Source of the DNA: Opitutaceae bacterium
GTDB lineage: Bacteria > Verrucomicrobiota > Verrucomicrobiia > Opitutales > Opitutaceae
Assembly (NCBI GenBank): GCA_016794625.1
Contig: JAEUGY010000088.1
Coordinates: forward strand, 1-64,000
DNA length: 64,000 bases
Direction: 5' to 3'
Shown: positions 35,915-44,770 of the stretch, piece after piece
How the letters are laid out: the number at the start of each line of letters is the position of its first letter
Numbering within the stretch: position 1 is the first letter of the stretch
The notes under the pieces: model-generated
Seen by the model: only the letters and a program-made list of their open reading frames with translations
Told to the model about the DNA's origin: nothing
Database searches by the model: none
Position numbers and translations under genes: made by a program

Positions 35915-36367
35915 TCACTTCTTCTCCGCCCGGGCCTTCAGATAAGCCTCGACGAGCTCCTGGCGGTATCGGGTTTTCTCGGACGGCCCGAGCGACTGCA
36001 ACATCGCCTGGATCTCGGCGCGGCGCTCCGGAGTGCTGCTCTGCATCATCTCGCGCCAGCCTGTCTGCAGGTCGGCCGAGACCCCGCCCCAGCCCAGACG
36101 CAATTCCTGTCGCTGCGGCTCAGGCAACTGCCGGTACGAGGCGATCTCGCGTCGCAGCGCCGATCGTTGTTCGGGCGTCATCGCCCGAATCCGCGCGATC
36201 ACCGCTTCCATTTGCGCAAGCTCGGCGTCCGAGCGATTGAGAAACTGCTCCAACGCTGCGAGCTCACCCGGCGCCGGGGCCTGGGCGGCGCGGGCGGGCG
36301 GCGTCTGTCCCGCCACCGTCCCCACCACCAGCACGAGCGTGAAACCAAGGCAGACGAGTGTTTTCAT
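35915..36367 (-). CDS. Small exported helical protein (DUF3106-like)
   Basis: A 150-residue protein with a signal peptide (MKTLVCLGFTLVLVVGTVAG) and a mature part that is predicted almost entirely helical and charged: RSDAELAQMEAVIARIRAMT, then PEQRSALRREIASYRQLP and SSTPERRAEIQAMLQSLG. The repeated pattern of PE(Q/R)R-type turns resembles DUF3106 and, more loosely, Spy/CpxP-like periplasmic proteins. It lies 29 bp downstream of an anti-sigma-like gene, making a sigma / membrane protein / periplasmic protein trio, so a role as sensor or target of the sigma factor is plausible. No Cys or His metal-site cluster is present. Confidence 0.72.
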   Translation of the reverse strand: MKTLVCLGFTLVLVVGTVAGQTPPARAAQAPAPGELAALEQFLNRSDAELAQMEAVIARIRAMTPEQRSALRREIASYRQLPEPQRQELRLGWGGVSADLQTGWREMMQSSTPERRAEIQAMLQSLGPSEKTRYRQELVEAYLKARAEKK

Positions 36368-36396
36368 GGCGATAGCTCCGAGGGTGACGACAGGGG

Positions 36397-36768
36397 TTAG
36401 CGAAGCGTGGGCGCCGGCAGGTGCAGCAGGGCGTCACGGGTCTCTGTTTCCAGCAGCAGCTGCGCCGGCTGGAGGGCGGCATCGAGGGCGAGCAGTTCCT
36501 CAAACAGGACGCGCGTCTCCGGCCGGAGGGGCGCCGGCCCCTGCCGCAGGACGAGAGCCACCGTGAGCGACGCCAGCGTGAGGGTGCCGAGTCCCGGCCA
36601 CCACCACGCGCGTTTCCAGCCCAAGGTCGGGAAACGTCGCGGACGGATCAGGTCGCCCCGGAGTTCACGCCATCGCTGTTCAAATTCAGGCGACGTGCGC
36701 TTGAGCCGGCTGCCGAGTAGACGATCGAGTTCAAAATCGGTCGGAGGACGGGGAGAATTCGAGTTCAT
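36397..36768 (-). CDS. Putative single-pass anti-sigma factor
   Basis: A 123-residue protein with a cytoplasmic N-terminal half (residues 1-50, rich in Arg and Glu), one membrane segment around residues 57-75 (GLGTLTLASLTVALVL), and a periplasmic tail of about 45 residues. There is no HxxxCxxC zinc motif. Its ATG overlaps the stop of the ECF sigma gene by four bases (ATGA), the usual sigma/anti-sigma arrangement. The assignment rests on this coupling and on topology, not on recognisable sequence similarity. Confidence 0.68.
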   Translation of the reverse strand: MNSNSPRPPTDFELDRLLGSRLKRTSPEFEQRWRELRGDLIRPRRFPTLGWKRAWWWPGLGTLTLASLTVALVLRQGPAPLRPETRVLFEELLALDAALQPAQLLLETETRDALLHLPAPTLR

Positions 36769-37337
36769 CGCGAGGAAGACATCAGAGATTTGAGGTGCTG
36801 ACGCACGCGGTGCAGCTGCACGCGCAGGTGGTTGACGGTGATGCCGAGGGTCTGGGCGGCGGTCGGATGATCGAGTCCTTGCTGGTGCACGAGGAGAAGA
36901 AGCGTGCGCTGTTCCTCCGGCAGCTGCGTGAGGGCGAGTTGGAACGTTTCCTCCAGTTCCCGCATCCGGTGGGCCTCCGCCCCATCGGGAGCCACCAGAT
37001 AGTCGAAAGCTTCGGGCGGCACGGCTTGCACCGGTTTCCGCCGGCGCCGGCGCAGTTCGTTGCACAGGAGGTTGCGGGCGATGTGAAAAAGAAACGTCGA
37101 AAAGGCCGCGCGTCGCTCATAGCGGCCGGAGGAGCGGTGCAGACGGACAAACACCTCGAGCGTGAGGTCCTCCGACTCGGCCATCGATCCGAGAGAGCGA
37201 TAGAAAAACGCGAGGAGCGGACGCTTCCAGCGGTCAAACAGCTCCTGCCAGGCCCGTTCATCCCCCGCCGCCGCCCGGGTCAGACACAGCACATCCTCCG
37301 GCTCTCCCTCCGCCGGGGCTTCCGGCTCCGCCAGCAT
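36765..37337 (-). CDS. ECF-type RNA polymerase sigma factor
   Basis: A 190-residue sigma-70 family factor. Region 2 runs through residues 15-90 (LTRAAAGDERAWQELFDRW, ESEDLTLEVFVRLHRS, FLFHIARNLLCNELRRRRRK) and region 4 through residues 130-183 (ALTQLPEEQRTLLLLVHQQG, then AAQTLGITVNHLRVQLHRVR). The ATG at 37337 gives the usual short acidic N-terminus; upstream in-frame starts would add a hydrophobic Trp-rich stretch unlike the family. It is translationally coupled to the putative anti-sigma gene, and the small exported protein follows. Confidence 0.88.
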   Translation of the reverse strand: MLAEPEAPAEGEPEDVLCLTRAAAGDERAWQELFDRWKRPLLAFFYRSLGSMAESEDLTLEVFVRLHRSSGRYERRAAFSTFLFHIARNLLCNELRRRRRKPVQAVPPEAFDYLVAPDGAEAHRMRELEETFQLALTQLPEEQRTLLLLVHQQGLDHPTAAQTLGITVNHLRVQLHRVRQHLKSLMSSSR

Positions 37338-37443
37338 CGACTGTCCGCCGGCAAACCAGCAGAGCCAGTCGTACCAGGGAAAGAGGAGGGAAAACACGCC
37401 CTGCATGATGAGAATAAACCCCGCCAGACCGCTCCCATTACAA

Positions 37444-37480
37444 AAACCACCCAAATAAAGGCGTTTCGCGGCGCGAAACG
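37444..37480 (-). terminator. Intrinsic terminator of the RND-YeeE operon
   Basis: CGTTTCGC-GGC-GCGAAACG (37462-37480) is a perfect 8-bp stem with a 3-base loop. On the minus strand it is followed by the T-rich stretch CCTTTATTTGGGTGGTTTTT. It begins 10 bp beyond the stop of the last operon gene. Confidence 0.75.
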
Positions 37481-37490
37481 AGAGAGCCAG

Positions 37491-38099
37491 TTACCGGGAT
37501 TCGGAGTCTACCGTCGCCACCGCCGCCCGGGTGCGGCGCTCAGCGCGCTCGATCAGGAAAAACACGACCGCGGCGATCACCAGCAATGTCGCGAACCAAA
37601 CCAGCGCCGGCACTCCGGTGACGTCGGGCAACCGGACCTTGCCGAGCGCGCCCACCGGAAGCACGTGCTGCGCAATCCAGGGAAAACTGAAGGCATAGAG
37701 CGTGCCGCCCACCAGCAGCCCGGCCAGACCGACCAAGGCATGCAGACTGCCGGAGGCCGCCGCTGTGATTGCCGTGCCGGGACAATACCCGTAGACCACC
37801 ATGCCCACGCCGAAGATGGCCGCACCCAGCGTCACACCGAGCATGTTCGCCGCCTTGATGTGATAGTTCGCAAGGCCGGCGGAATGGAGCGCGAGCACGC
37901 CCAGGCCGCCCACCAGGATGGCGGTCATCATGATCTTCAAGACCGTGAAATCGCGAAAACGAAACTGATTCACGATGGTGTTGTAGTGGGCGACCCCACC
38001 TCGGTGCAGCAGGACACCAAAGATCGCACCAAAAACGAGGGAGGCAATCAGCGCGGACGAGCCGGAGACCGGAGCAGCGACAGCAGCAAGGAAAGGCAT
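37491..38099 (-). CDS. YeeE/YedE-family sulfur-compound transporter subunit
   Basis: A 202-residue inner-membrane protein of the YeeE/YedE (TsuA-like) family, which is linked to uptake of thiosulfate and related sulfur compounds. It has about five hydrophobic segments and the conserved half-channel motifs: LHRGGVAHYNTIVNQFRFRD near residue 32 and GYCPGTAITAAASG near residue 103, with the characteristic Cys. It is the last gene of the operon, 27 bp after the companion half. The two short proteins probably form one transporter, as seen for paired YeeE/YedE and DUF6691 proteins. Confidence 0.87.
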   Translation of the reverse strand: MPFLAAVAAPVSGSSALIASLVFGAIFGVLLHRGGVAHYNTIVNQFRFRDFTVLKIMMTAILVGGLGVLALHSAGLANYHIKAANMLGVTLGAAIFGVGMVVYGYCPGTAITAAASGSLHALVGLAGLLVGGTLYAFSFPWIAQHVLPVGALGKVRLPDVTGVPALVWFATLLVIAAVVFFLIERAERRTRAAVATVDSESR

Positions 38100-38126
38100 G
38101 GTGAAAGGGGGACGGGGCTGGAGTGA

Positions 38127-38681
38127 CTACGAGTTCGAGGAGCGCCGGGTGCCGAAGAGAAGCGCGGCGGTGATGACCCCGACGGCAAACAGGGTCAGGA
38201 AAAAGGTCCATCCTCCCACTGCGAGCTGCAGGCTGCCGCTGATGCCATTGCCGCTGGTGCAGCCATCGGCGAGCCGAGCGCCATACATGGCCAGGATGCC
38301 GCCGACAAACGCAGCCGACATCCGTTTGACTACGGAGCCGCCAAAACGCTCGCGCCAGACACTCGGCACCGCCTCTGCACGGAACGTGCCGGCGAGGAGG
38401 GACGAAAGGAATCCGCCCAGCGCAATACCGCCCAGAAACACCATGCCGTAATCCCACTTGAAGGCGTGCGCCTTGAAGTAGTCATTGGAGGCGATCGCCT
38501 CCGCGCCGAGCACCGGCACCGCACAGGCGCCCGCCAGTCCGGTGAGCGACGTCGTGACGCCCAAGGGTTTGTCGACCAGCGCAAAGACGACCCAACTGAG
38601 GACGCCAATGGCGGCCCCGACAGCGTAGGGATTCCAGCGCGACTGCCGCAGGAGCCCGGGTTTGGCAACGGGAGTGGACAT
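38127..38681 (-). CDS. YeeE/YedE-family sulfur-compound transporter subunit (companion half)
   Basis: A 184-residue membrane protein with about four to five hydrophobic segments. The family motif with its Cys is GARLADGCTSGNGISG near residue 135, and DYGMVFLGGIALGGFLSS is an earlier conserved helix. It precedes the other half-protein and lies 51 bp after the RND pump gene. Pairing of two such halves is typical, so each alone is not a truncation. The substrate (thiosulfate, sulfide-derived or polysulfide species) is an inference from the family. Confidence 0.87.
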   Translation of the reverse strand: MSTPVAKPGLLRQSRWNPYAVGAAIGVLSWVVFALVDKPLGVTTSLTGLAGACAVPVLGAEAIASNDYFKAHAFKWDYGMVFLGGIALGGFLSSLLAGTFRAEAVPSVWRERFGGSVVKRMSAAFVGGILAMYGARLADGCTSGNGISGSLQLAVGGWTFFLTLFAVGVITAALLFGTRRSSNS

Positions 38682-38732
38682 AAGGAGAAGAAGAAACGGC
38701 AGAAAGCGGAGGGAGGACGATCCGAGGCGACG

Positions 38733-41700
38733 TTACGAAATTGCGGACGGCCCCGCTTCCGCCGCTGCGACGGTCGCCGATTCACGGCCAACATTGGTCA
38801 TGTAGTAGAGCACCGGCACCGCCATGCGGCTGATCAGCAGAGAGGCAATTTCGCCAAACATCAGGCTGATCGCGAGCCCCTGGAAAATCGGATCGGCGAG
38901 GATGACACTCGCGCCCACCACGACCGCCAGCGCGGTCAGCAGCATGGGGCGGAATCGCACCGCGCCAGCCTCGACCACCGCATCCTTCAGACTCTGTCCG
39001 TGGCTGCGACGCAGTTCGATGAAGTCCACCAGAATGATGGAATTGCGCACCACGATGCCCGCACCCGCCATGAACCCGATCATCGACGTGGCCGTGAAGA
39101 ACGCACCGAGCGCCCAGTGCGCCGGCAGGATCCCGATGAGCGAGAACGGTATCGCCGCCATCACCACGAGCGGTGTGATGAAACTGCGGAACCAGCCGAC
39201 CATCAGCATCGCGATCAGCACGAGCACCGTGCCAAAGGCCAGGCCGAGGTCGCGGAAGACTTCGAGTGTGATATGCCACTCACCATCCCACTTCAACGCA
39301 GGTTCATGGTCATTGAGCGGCACGTTCAGGTGATAGATGGCGAGCTCCGGCTCGGTCGCCCCGAAGCGTCGGGCATCCAGCGCCTGAATCTGCCGGTGCA
39401 GCCCGGCCATGGCGTAAGCCGGACTCTCGACGGCACCGGCGACATCGGCTGTCACATAGGTGACCGGCTTCAGATTCTTCCGATAAAGCGAACGCTCGCC
39501 GACCGTGGTCTCCATGCGCACGAGCTCGGACAGCGCCACGAGGGGTGCCGTCGGGTCCAGGTCGGAGCGCACCTGCAACGCGAGCAGGGACTCGGCTTGA
39601 GACCGCTTGGCCGCCGGAAGTTCAAACCGGATGGCAACGTCCTCGCGCTCCGCCGGACGGTGCAGCAGCCCGACCGCCTGCCCCTGCGCCGCCAGCTCAA
39701 GCGTGCGGGCGATCGAGGCCTCCGAGACGCCGTGCAGCGCCGCCTTCACGCGGTCGACGACAAACCGGATCTTCGGCTGGTCGGCCTCCACGTACCAGTC
39801 AATGTCCACCACGCCCTCCGCGCGCTCCATGATGCCCCGCACTTCGCGGGCCAGCGCGAGCCGCTGGTTTTCATCGGGTCCGTAGATTTCCGCCACGATC
39901 GACTGCAACACCGGCGGACCGGGCGGAACCTCCGCCACCGCAACCGAGGCGCCGTACTTTTTCGCAATTGCCGCCACCGCCGGACGGATCCGCTTCGCGA
40001 TCGCGTGACTCTGGTCACTGCGCTCGTCCTTGCCGACGAGATTCACCTGGATGTCCGCGAGGTTCGGTCCCTTGCGCAGGTAGTAGTGCCGGACCAGTCC
40101 GTTGAAATTGAAAGGCGCCGACGTGCCGGCATAGATTTGAAAATCCCTCACTTCCGGCGCGGTCCGGATGGCGTCGGCCATCTCCCGGGCGATGCGGGTG
40201 GTCTGCTCCAGCGAGGTGCCCTCGGTCGTCTTTAACATGACCTGGAACTCCGACTTGTTGTCGAACGGGAGCATTTTGATCTCCACCGCACCGACGAGCA
40301 CGAAACCAACTGCCACCAGCAGCAACCCGACAATGCCCCCGAGGAAGGTCCAACGCCAGAAGCGGCTGCCCAGGAGCGGGTCCATCACACGGTGATACAG
40401 CCGCGTGAACCAGTCGCTCGGCGCCTCGTCGTGGCTGTGGTCCGTCGCACCATGTCCCGAGTCCGGCGTACCGCCGCCGAGACGGCGCTTCAGCACCCGG
40501 ATCGCCGCCCAGGGCGTGATCGTGAAGGCGATGACGAGTGAAAAGAGCATGGCCGCCGTCGAGCCGATCGGGATCGGGCGCATGTAGGGGCCCATCAGAC
40601 CACCGACAAAGGCCATCGGCAGAATCGCCGCGATGACCGCCCAGGTGGCGAGAATGGTGGGATTGCCGACTTCGTCGACCGCCTCGAGCGCTGTCTGGCT
40701 GAGCGGCTTGTTCGCCGAACCGGGCAGTCGCACATGGCGGACGATGTTCTCCACCACCACGATCGCGTCGTCGACCAGGATGCCGATCGAAAAGATCAGC
40801 GCAAAGAGGGTGATGCGGTTCAACGTGTATCCATAGAGATAGAAGACCACGAGGGCGAGCGCGAGGGTGGACGGGATCGCCAGCAGCACCACGAGGGATT
40901 CACGCCAGCCGAGGAACAGGAGAATCAGCACCGCGACGCCAAAGACCGCGATTCCCATGTGCAGGAGCAATTCGTTGCTCTTCTCGGCCGCAGTGTGGCC
41001 GTAGTCGCGGGAAATGGTCACGCCGACATCGGAGGGAATGAGTGTGCCGCGCAGCGCGTCGACTTTGGCGAGCACGGTGTTCACCACATCGATGGCGTTC
41101 GCTCCGGGACGCTTGGCCACACTGAGCGTCACCGCCGCCTCAAGGTCGCCCGACGTCCCGCTGCCGTGCAGCACATAGTTCGCCGGCTCTTCGGCTGCGT
41201 CCGCGATGGTGGCCACGTCGCGCAGGAACACCGGCTGGTTCGCATGGACCCCCACGACCACGGCGCCGACGTCTCGGGCATCGCGCAGAAAGGCTCCGGT
41301 CTCGAGGAGAACCTCGGTATTGCCAAAGGGCCGCGAGCCGGCCTGCAGCGGCCGGTTCGCCTGCTGCAGTGCCGGAATGAGCTGGTGGATCGACAGGTTC
41401 CGGGCGGCGAGCGCGGCCGGATCGATCGCCACCCGCACGGCGCGGCGCGTGCCGCCGATCAGCACGGTCTCGGCCACCTGCGGCACCGACTTGACGGTGT
41501 CGTCGAGTTGCGCACCGAGGCGCCGGAGCGAAAGGTGGTCATGGACCCGGCTGTGCAGCGTGATCGCGAGGATCGGCACATCGTCGATCGAGCGAGCCTT
41601 GATCAGGGGAAAACTGGCCGGGGACGGAATCCGGTCCGCGCTGCCATGCAGCTTCTGGTTGAGCCGCACGAGGGCGGTCTCGGCGTCGCTGCCCACCTCG

Positions 41701-42026
41701 AACCGGACGATCACAAGCGCGCCGCCGGGACTGGAGGTGGAATACACATACTCCACTCCGGGGATCTCCCAGAGCAGTTTTTCCATCGGACGGGTGACGC
41801 GGTTCTCCACCTCCTGCGGGGAGGCGCCCGGCATGCCGATGAAGACATCGATGATCGGGACCTTGATCTGCGGCTCCTCCTCGCGAGGCAGCATGAACAC
41901 GGCAAAGGCACCGAGCAGAATCGAGGCAATGATCGCGATCGGCGTCAGCTTCGAGGTCACAAACAAGCCGGCGATCCTCCCGGCGATGCCGGGCTGCGCG
42001 GGGGTGTGCTGCGGGATCGCACTCAC
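38733..42026 (-). CDS. RND-family efflux permease
   Basis: A 1097-residue inner-membrane pump with twelve hydrophobic segments in two halves and two large periplasmic loops. The first half carries FMLPREEEPQIKVPIIDVFI after helix 1 and the proton-relay aspartates in SIGILVDDAIVVVENIVRHV in helix 4. It lacks the methionine triad of metal pumps and resembles the organic-substrate (HAE-type) branch often found next to YeeE/YedE genes. It starts with GTG at 42026, overlapping the adaptor stop (GTGA). It works with the adaptor and TolC-like protein encoded upstream. Confidence 0.92.
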   Translation of the reverse strand: MSAIPQHTPAQPGIAGRIAGLFVTSKLTPIAIIASILLGAFAVFMLPREEEPQIKVPIIDVFIGMPGASPQEVENRVTRPMEKLLWEIPGVEYVYSTSSPGGALVIVRFEVGSDAETALVRLNQKLHGSADRIPSPASFPLIKARSIDDVPILAITLHSRVHDHLSLRRLGAQLDDTVKSVPQVAETVLIGGTRRAVRVAIDPAALAARNLSIHQLIPALQQANRPLQAGSRPFGNTEVLLETGAFLRDARDVGAVVVGVHANQPVFLRDVATIADAAEEPANYVLHGSGTSGDLEAAVTLSVAKRPGANAIDVVNTVLAKVDALRGTLIPSDVGVTISRDYGHTAAEKSNELLLHMGIAVFGVAVLILLFLGWRESLVVLLAIPSTLALALVVFYLYGYTLNRITLFALIFSIGILVDDAIVVVENIVRHVRLPGSANKPLSQTALEAVDEVGNPTILATWAVIAAILPMAFVGGLMGPYMRPIPIGSTAAMLFSLVIAFTITPWAAIRVLKRRLGGGTPDSGHGATDHSHDEAPSDWFTRLYHRVMDPLLGSRFWRWTFLGGIVGLLLVAVGFVLVGAVEIKMLPFDNKSEFQVMLKTTEGTSLEQTTRIAREMADAIRTAPEVRDFQIYAGTSAPFNFNGLVRHYYLRKGPNLADIQVNLVGKDERSDQSHAIAKRIRPAVAAIAKKYGASVAVAEVPPGPPVLQSIVAEIYGPDENQRLALAREVRGIMERAEGVVDIDWYVEADQPKIRFVVDRVKAALHGVSEASIARTLELAAQGQAVGLLHRPAEREDVAIRFELPAAKRSQAESLLALQVRSDLDPTAPLVALSELVRMETTVGERSLYRKNLKPVTYVTADVAGAVESPAYAMAGLHRQIQALDARRFGATEPELAIYHLNVPLNDHEPALKWDGEWHITLEVFRDLGLAFGTVLVLIAMLMVGWFRSFITPLVVMAAIPFSLIGILPAHWALGAFFTATSMIGFMAGAGIVVRNSIILVDFIELRRSHGQSLKDAVVEAGAVRFRPMLLTALAVVVGASVILADPIFQGLAISLMFGEIASLLISRMAVPVLYYMTNVGRESATVAAAEAGPSAIS

Positions 42027-43039
42027 GGCTGAACCTCCAGGGACTGACCTTCCTGCAAGGACGCGGGGGGCGCAAGCACGACGCGTTCCCCTTCATCCAA
42101 GCCTGACAACACCTCCGTCCGGGCACCGCGGACTCCACCCGTCCGGACCAGGCGCAGCACGGCGAGATTGCCCTCACCGGCGACAAAGACGCGTTCCATT
42201 TGTCCGCGCGGTGAAAGCGCTTCCGTCGGAATCAGCACCACCCGCACGGGTGATCCTGGAATTTGAATACGCACAAACTGGCCAGACCGCACGGCCACGC
42301 CGGCCGGCACGGCGAGTTTGACCCCGATCGACCGGGTGGCCGCATCGGCCGCCGAGGACACTTCGCGCAGCACGGCGGAGAAGCGGGTGCCAGCGACGTC
42401 ACACGCGAGCGGGGCGTTCGGGGTCAAAGCGGCTGCGAGCGACTCCGGTACGCTGGCCTCAATCTCGAAATCGCCGATCCCCTCAACCTCCACCAGGGGC
42501 TGGCCAGGTGCAGCGAGGTCGCCGGTGTTCACCCAGGTGCGGGAAACGACCCCGTCGAACGGGGCACGAATCTCGGTGAAGCCCAGCTGGATCTCCGCCT
42601 CCCGGAGCTGCGCCTCGCTTCCCGTGAAGCGGTCCTGCAGGTTGCGCACGGTCTCAGCGGTGCTGGCTCCCTTGGCCAGGAGTTCGGTTTCCCGGTCGAG
42701 ATCGCGCCGCGCGGCGTTGAGCTGTGCGCGGGCCTGGGTGACGCGGGCGGCGGCGTCCTCCGAGACGATCTTCACCAACAGATCCTGGGCCGCCACCCGG
42801 CGCCCCAGCGTCACCGGTCGGTCGGAAATCGCGCCCATGACCCGGGCGGCGAGCACTGCCCGGCGCACGGGTCGGACGGTGCCGGTGACGTCGGTGAGCA
42901 GCGGCAGCTGCTCCACGACCACCGGGGCAAGGCGCACGCGGACCGGTGGAAGGGAAGCCTGGGTCGAGGCGGCGTGCTCCGGGCGAGCGCAACCGGCGAC
43001 CAGAACCACGGCGAGCAGAGAGAGGAGGGTCGATTTCAT
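42023..43039 (-). CDS. RND efflux periplasmic adaptor lipoprotein
   Basis: A 338-residue membrane-fusion protein. The ATG at 43039 begins a lipoprotein signal (LLSLLAVVLVAGC); a TTG three codons earlier is possible but gives no benefit. A lipoyl/barrel-sandwich half is visible in RPVTLGRRVAAQDLLVKIVS and AEIQLGFTEIRAPFDGVVSR, flanking a helical hairpin with AARVTQARAQLNAARRDLD. The C-terminal part is the usual beta-barrel (VRIQIPGSPVRVVLIPTEAL). It links the RND pump to the TolC-like outer-membrane channel encoded 17 bp upstream. Confidence 0.92.
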   Translation of the reverse strand: MKSTLLSLLAVVLVAGCARPEHAASTQASLPPVRVRLAPVVVEQLPLLTDVTGTVRPVRRAVLAARVMGAISDRPVTLGRRVAAQDLLVKIVSEDAAARVTQARAQLNAARRDLDRETELLAKGASTAETVRNLQDRFTGSEAQLREAEIQLGFTEIRAPFDGVVSRTWVNTGDLAAPGQPLVEVEGIGDFEIEASVPESLAAALTPNAPLACDVAGTRFSAVLREVSSAADAATRSIGVKLAVPAGVAVRSGQFVRIQIPGSPVRVVLIPTEALSPRGQMERVFVAGEGNLAVLRLVRTGGVRGARTEVLSGLDEGERVVLAPPASLQEGQSLEVQP

Positions 43040-43056
43040 GACGGACAAAAAAGCGT

Positions 43057-44376
43057 TTAGGGGAGGGCGATCGGGCTTAGACCGAGAGCGCGGCGAAGGT
43101 CGATGAGGGAGCTGCGTTCGTCCGCTTCCGCGAGCGTGCGGCTGAGCCGGACCTCCACCAAGCGTCCCTCGCTGCCAATCAGTTCGGAGGCGAGCAGGCT
43201 GCCCTTTTCAAACCGGAGCCGGCTGAGGGTGGCGCTCTCCTCGGCTTGGGCGACGGCAGCCGATGTCACGGCGAGCCGCTCCCGGGCGTCGGCATGCGCC
43301 AAGCGCGCCTGCTCCACCTCGAGGCCGGCCTGCAGGGTCGCCTTGCGCAGCTGGCCCTTGACCTGTTCCAGCTCGGCGGCGGCCTGCCGGATCCGACCGG
43401 AGACCTGGCCGCCATCAAAGACCTTGAAGTCCACTATCACGCCCCCTTGCACGCTGTTGGCGTGCCGGTCCGACACCCAGCCCTGATCGTACTGGGCGCT
43501 GACGAAGGCATTCACGTTGGGCCGGCCGCCGCCGCGCGCCGCCGCCACCATCGCCTCGGCCGCGCGCAAGCGTTCCCGCAGGCCGAGCAGTTCGGGCCGC
43601 TGGGTGACGTCACTGGTTTCTGGATTCGCCAAGGCTGCCAGCGCGGGATCGTGTTCGGCCAGCTCGATGCCGTCGCTGCTCGGATCGGAACCGAGGATGA
43701 AGACAAAGGCCTGCGCCGCCAGCGCCGCACCGCGGCGGGCCGACGACAAAAGGGCGCGGACCTGGGCGGTTTGCACCTCCAGGCTGAGCAGATCGGACTT
43801 GAGCAGCTGACCCGCCTCGAAACGCAGGCGCGCATTGGTCAGCAGCGCTTCGTGCGTTTTCACACTCACCTCGAGGGCCGCGGCACTTTCGCGCGCCTTG
43901 CGCAGCTGGAGGAGCGTCTTGACTACCTCCGCGGAGAGTTGCAGCTGCACCGTGCGCAGGTCCATCTCCGATGCGCGGATACCGGCGCGGGCCGCCTCGC
44001 GGCGCGCCGTCGCCTGGCCGCCGCTGTAGAGGGAATAGGCCACGGTGCCGGTGAGGTTGAGGTTGTCGACCGCACCGGGACGGTTGAAATTCTGATCGAA
44101 GCTGAAGGCCCGCTGGTTGAGCGAGTTCATCAGGCCACCAAGGGCACTGTTCGTTCGGGTGTACCCGCCCGAGAGCGTCACCTGCGGCAGCCAGGCGGCG
44201 TCGGCCTGTTGGACCATGGCCTCGGCGGCCGCGATGCGTTCGCGCGCCAGTGTGGCATCCGGATTTTGGCGCAAAGCCGTGGCGACCGCGGTTTCGACCG
44301 TCCATACGGGACCACCCGAAACGGAAACGCTCACCGATGGCAGGAGAAGCAAAAGGGACAGACGAAGCGGTGACAT
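43057..44376 (-). CDS. TolC-family outer-membrane efflux protein
   Basis: A 439-residue exported protein with a signal peptide (residues 1-21) and two repeated TolC halves of long helices and short strands. The family pattern includes ETAVATALRQNPDATLARER near the N-terminus, QADAAWLPQVTLSGGYTRTN, and the second half RPELLGLRERLRAAEAMVAA with GGRPNVNAFVSAQYDQGW. It provides the exit duct for the adaptor and pump encoded next to it. It lies 67 bp after the DUF2892 gene. Confidence 0.92.
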   Translation of the reverse strand: MSPLRLSLLLLLPSVSVSVSGGPVWTVETAVATALRQNPDATLARERIAAAEAMVQQADAAWLPQVTLSGGYTRTNSALGGLMNSLNQRAFSFDQNFNRPGAVDNLNLTGTVAYSLYSGGQATARREAARAGIRASEMDLRTVQLQLSAEVVKTLLQLRKARESAAALEVSVKTHEALLTNARLRFEAGQLLKSDLLSLEVQTAQVRALLSSARRGAALAAQAFVFILGSDPSSDGIELAEHDPALAALANPETSDVTQRPELLGLRERLRAAEAMVAAARGGGRPNVNAFVSAQYDQGWVSDRHANSVQGGVIVDFKVFDGGQVSGRIRQAAAELEQVKGQLRKATLQAGLEVEQARLAHADARERLAVTSAAVAQAEESATLSRLRFEKGSLLASELIGSEGRLVEVRLSRTLAEADERSSLIDLRRALGLSPIALP

Positions 44377-44443
44377 GGCAGAATTCGACCCATCAGTTCA
44401 GGACGCGCACCGACCCGGCACCGCCGGTTCGGCGAAGGGAGCG

Positions 44444-44665
44444 TCAGCGCTGACCACCCCAGTGAATGACATCCTGGGCATCCACCCACCCCATCTTCCG
44501 CAGCAGCCACGTCGGCGGGCAGAACCCGGTGACGGCCGATTGCAGGAGATTCAGCCCGACAAAACACGTGAGCAGGAGCCACACCGGGCCGAAAAAGTGA
44601 ACCAACGCCACACTCACCAGCGTCATCGTTCCGGCCAACACGCGAACCAAGGTTTCAGTTTTCAT
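44444..44665 (-). CDS. DUF2892 inner-membrane protein
   Basis: A 73-residue membrane protein with two hydrophobic helices and the motif NLLQSAVTGFCPPTWLLRKMG, the YgaP-like DUF2892 signature with a conserved Cys-Pro. The ATG at 44665 (MKTETLVRVLAG) is preferred to an upstream ATG that would lie in the promoter region. In other bacteria DUF2892 proteins occur next to rhodanese, YeeE/YedE and RND genes that respond to sulfide or persulfide. It is the first gene of the operon. Confidence 0.82.
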   Translation of the reverse strand: MKTETLVRVLAGTMTLVSVALVHFFGPVWLLLTCFVGLNLLQSAVTGFCPPTWLLRKMGWVDAQDVIHWGGQR

Positions 44666-44681
44666 GGGAGATTGATATGTG

Positions 44682-44710
44682 ATCAAATGCGCATACACTC
44701 ATGTTGTCAA
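44682..44710 (-). promoter_or_regulatory. Candidate sigma-70-type promoter of the DUF2892-RND-YeeE operon
   Basis: On the minus strand TTGACA (44710-44705) is followed after 17 bp by TTTGAT (44687-44682), 16 bp upstream of the DUF2892 start. The spacer contains the palindrome ATGCGCAT (44687-44694), a possible repressor site. The DNA here is clearly less GC-rich than its surroundings. Confidence 0.5.
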
Positions 44711-44770
44711 GCGCGCCTCTCCCACAAATCTGAAGTGTAAAAAAACCTCCGCCCCACCTCCGTTGGAGCT

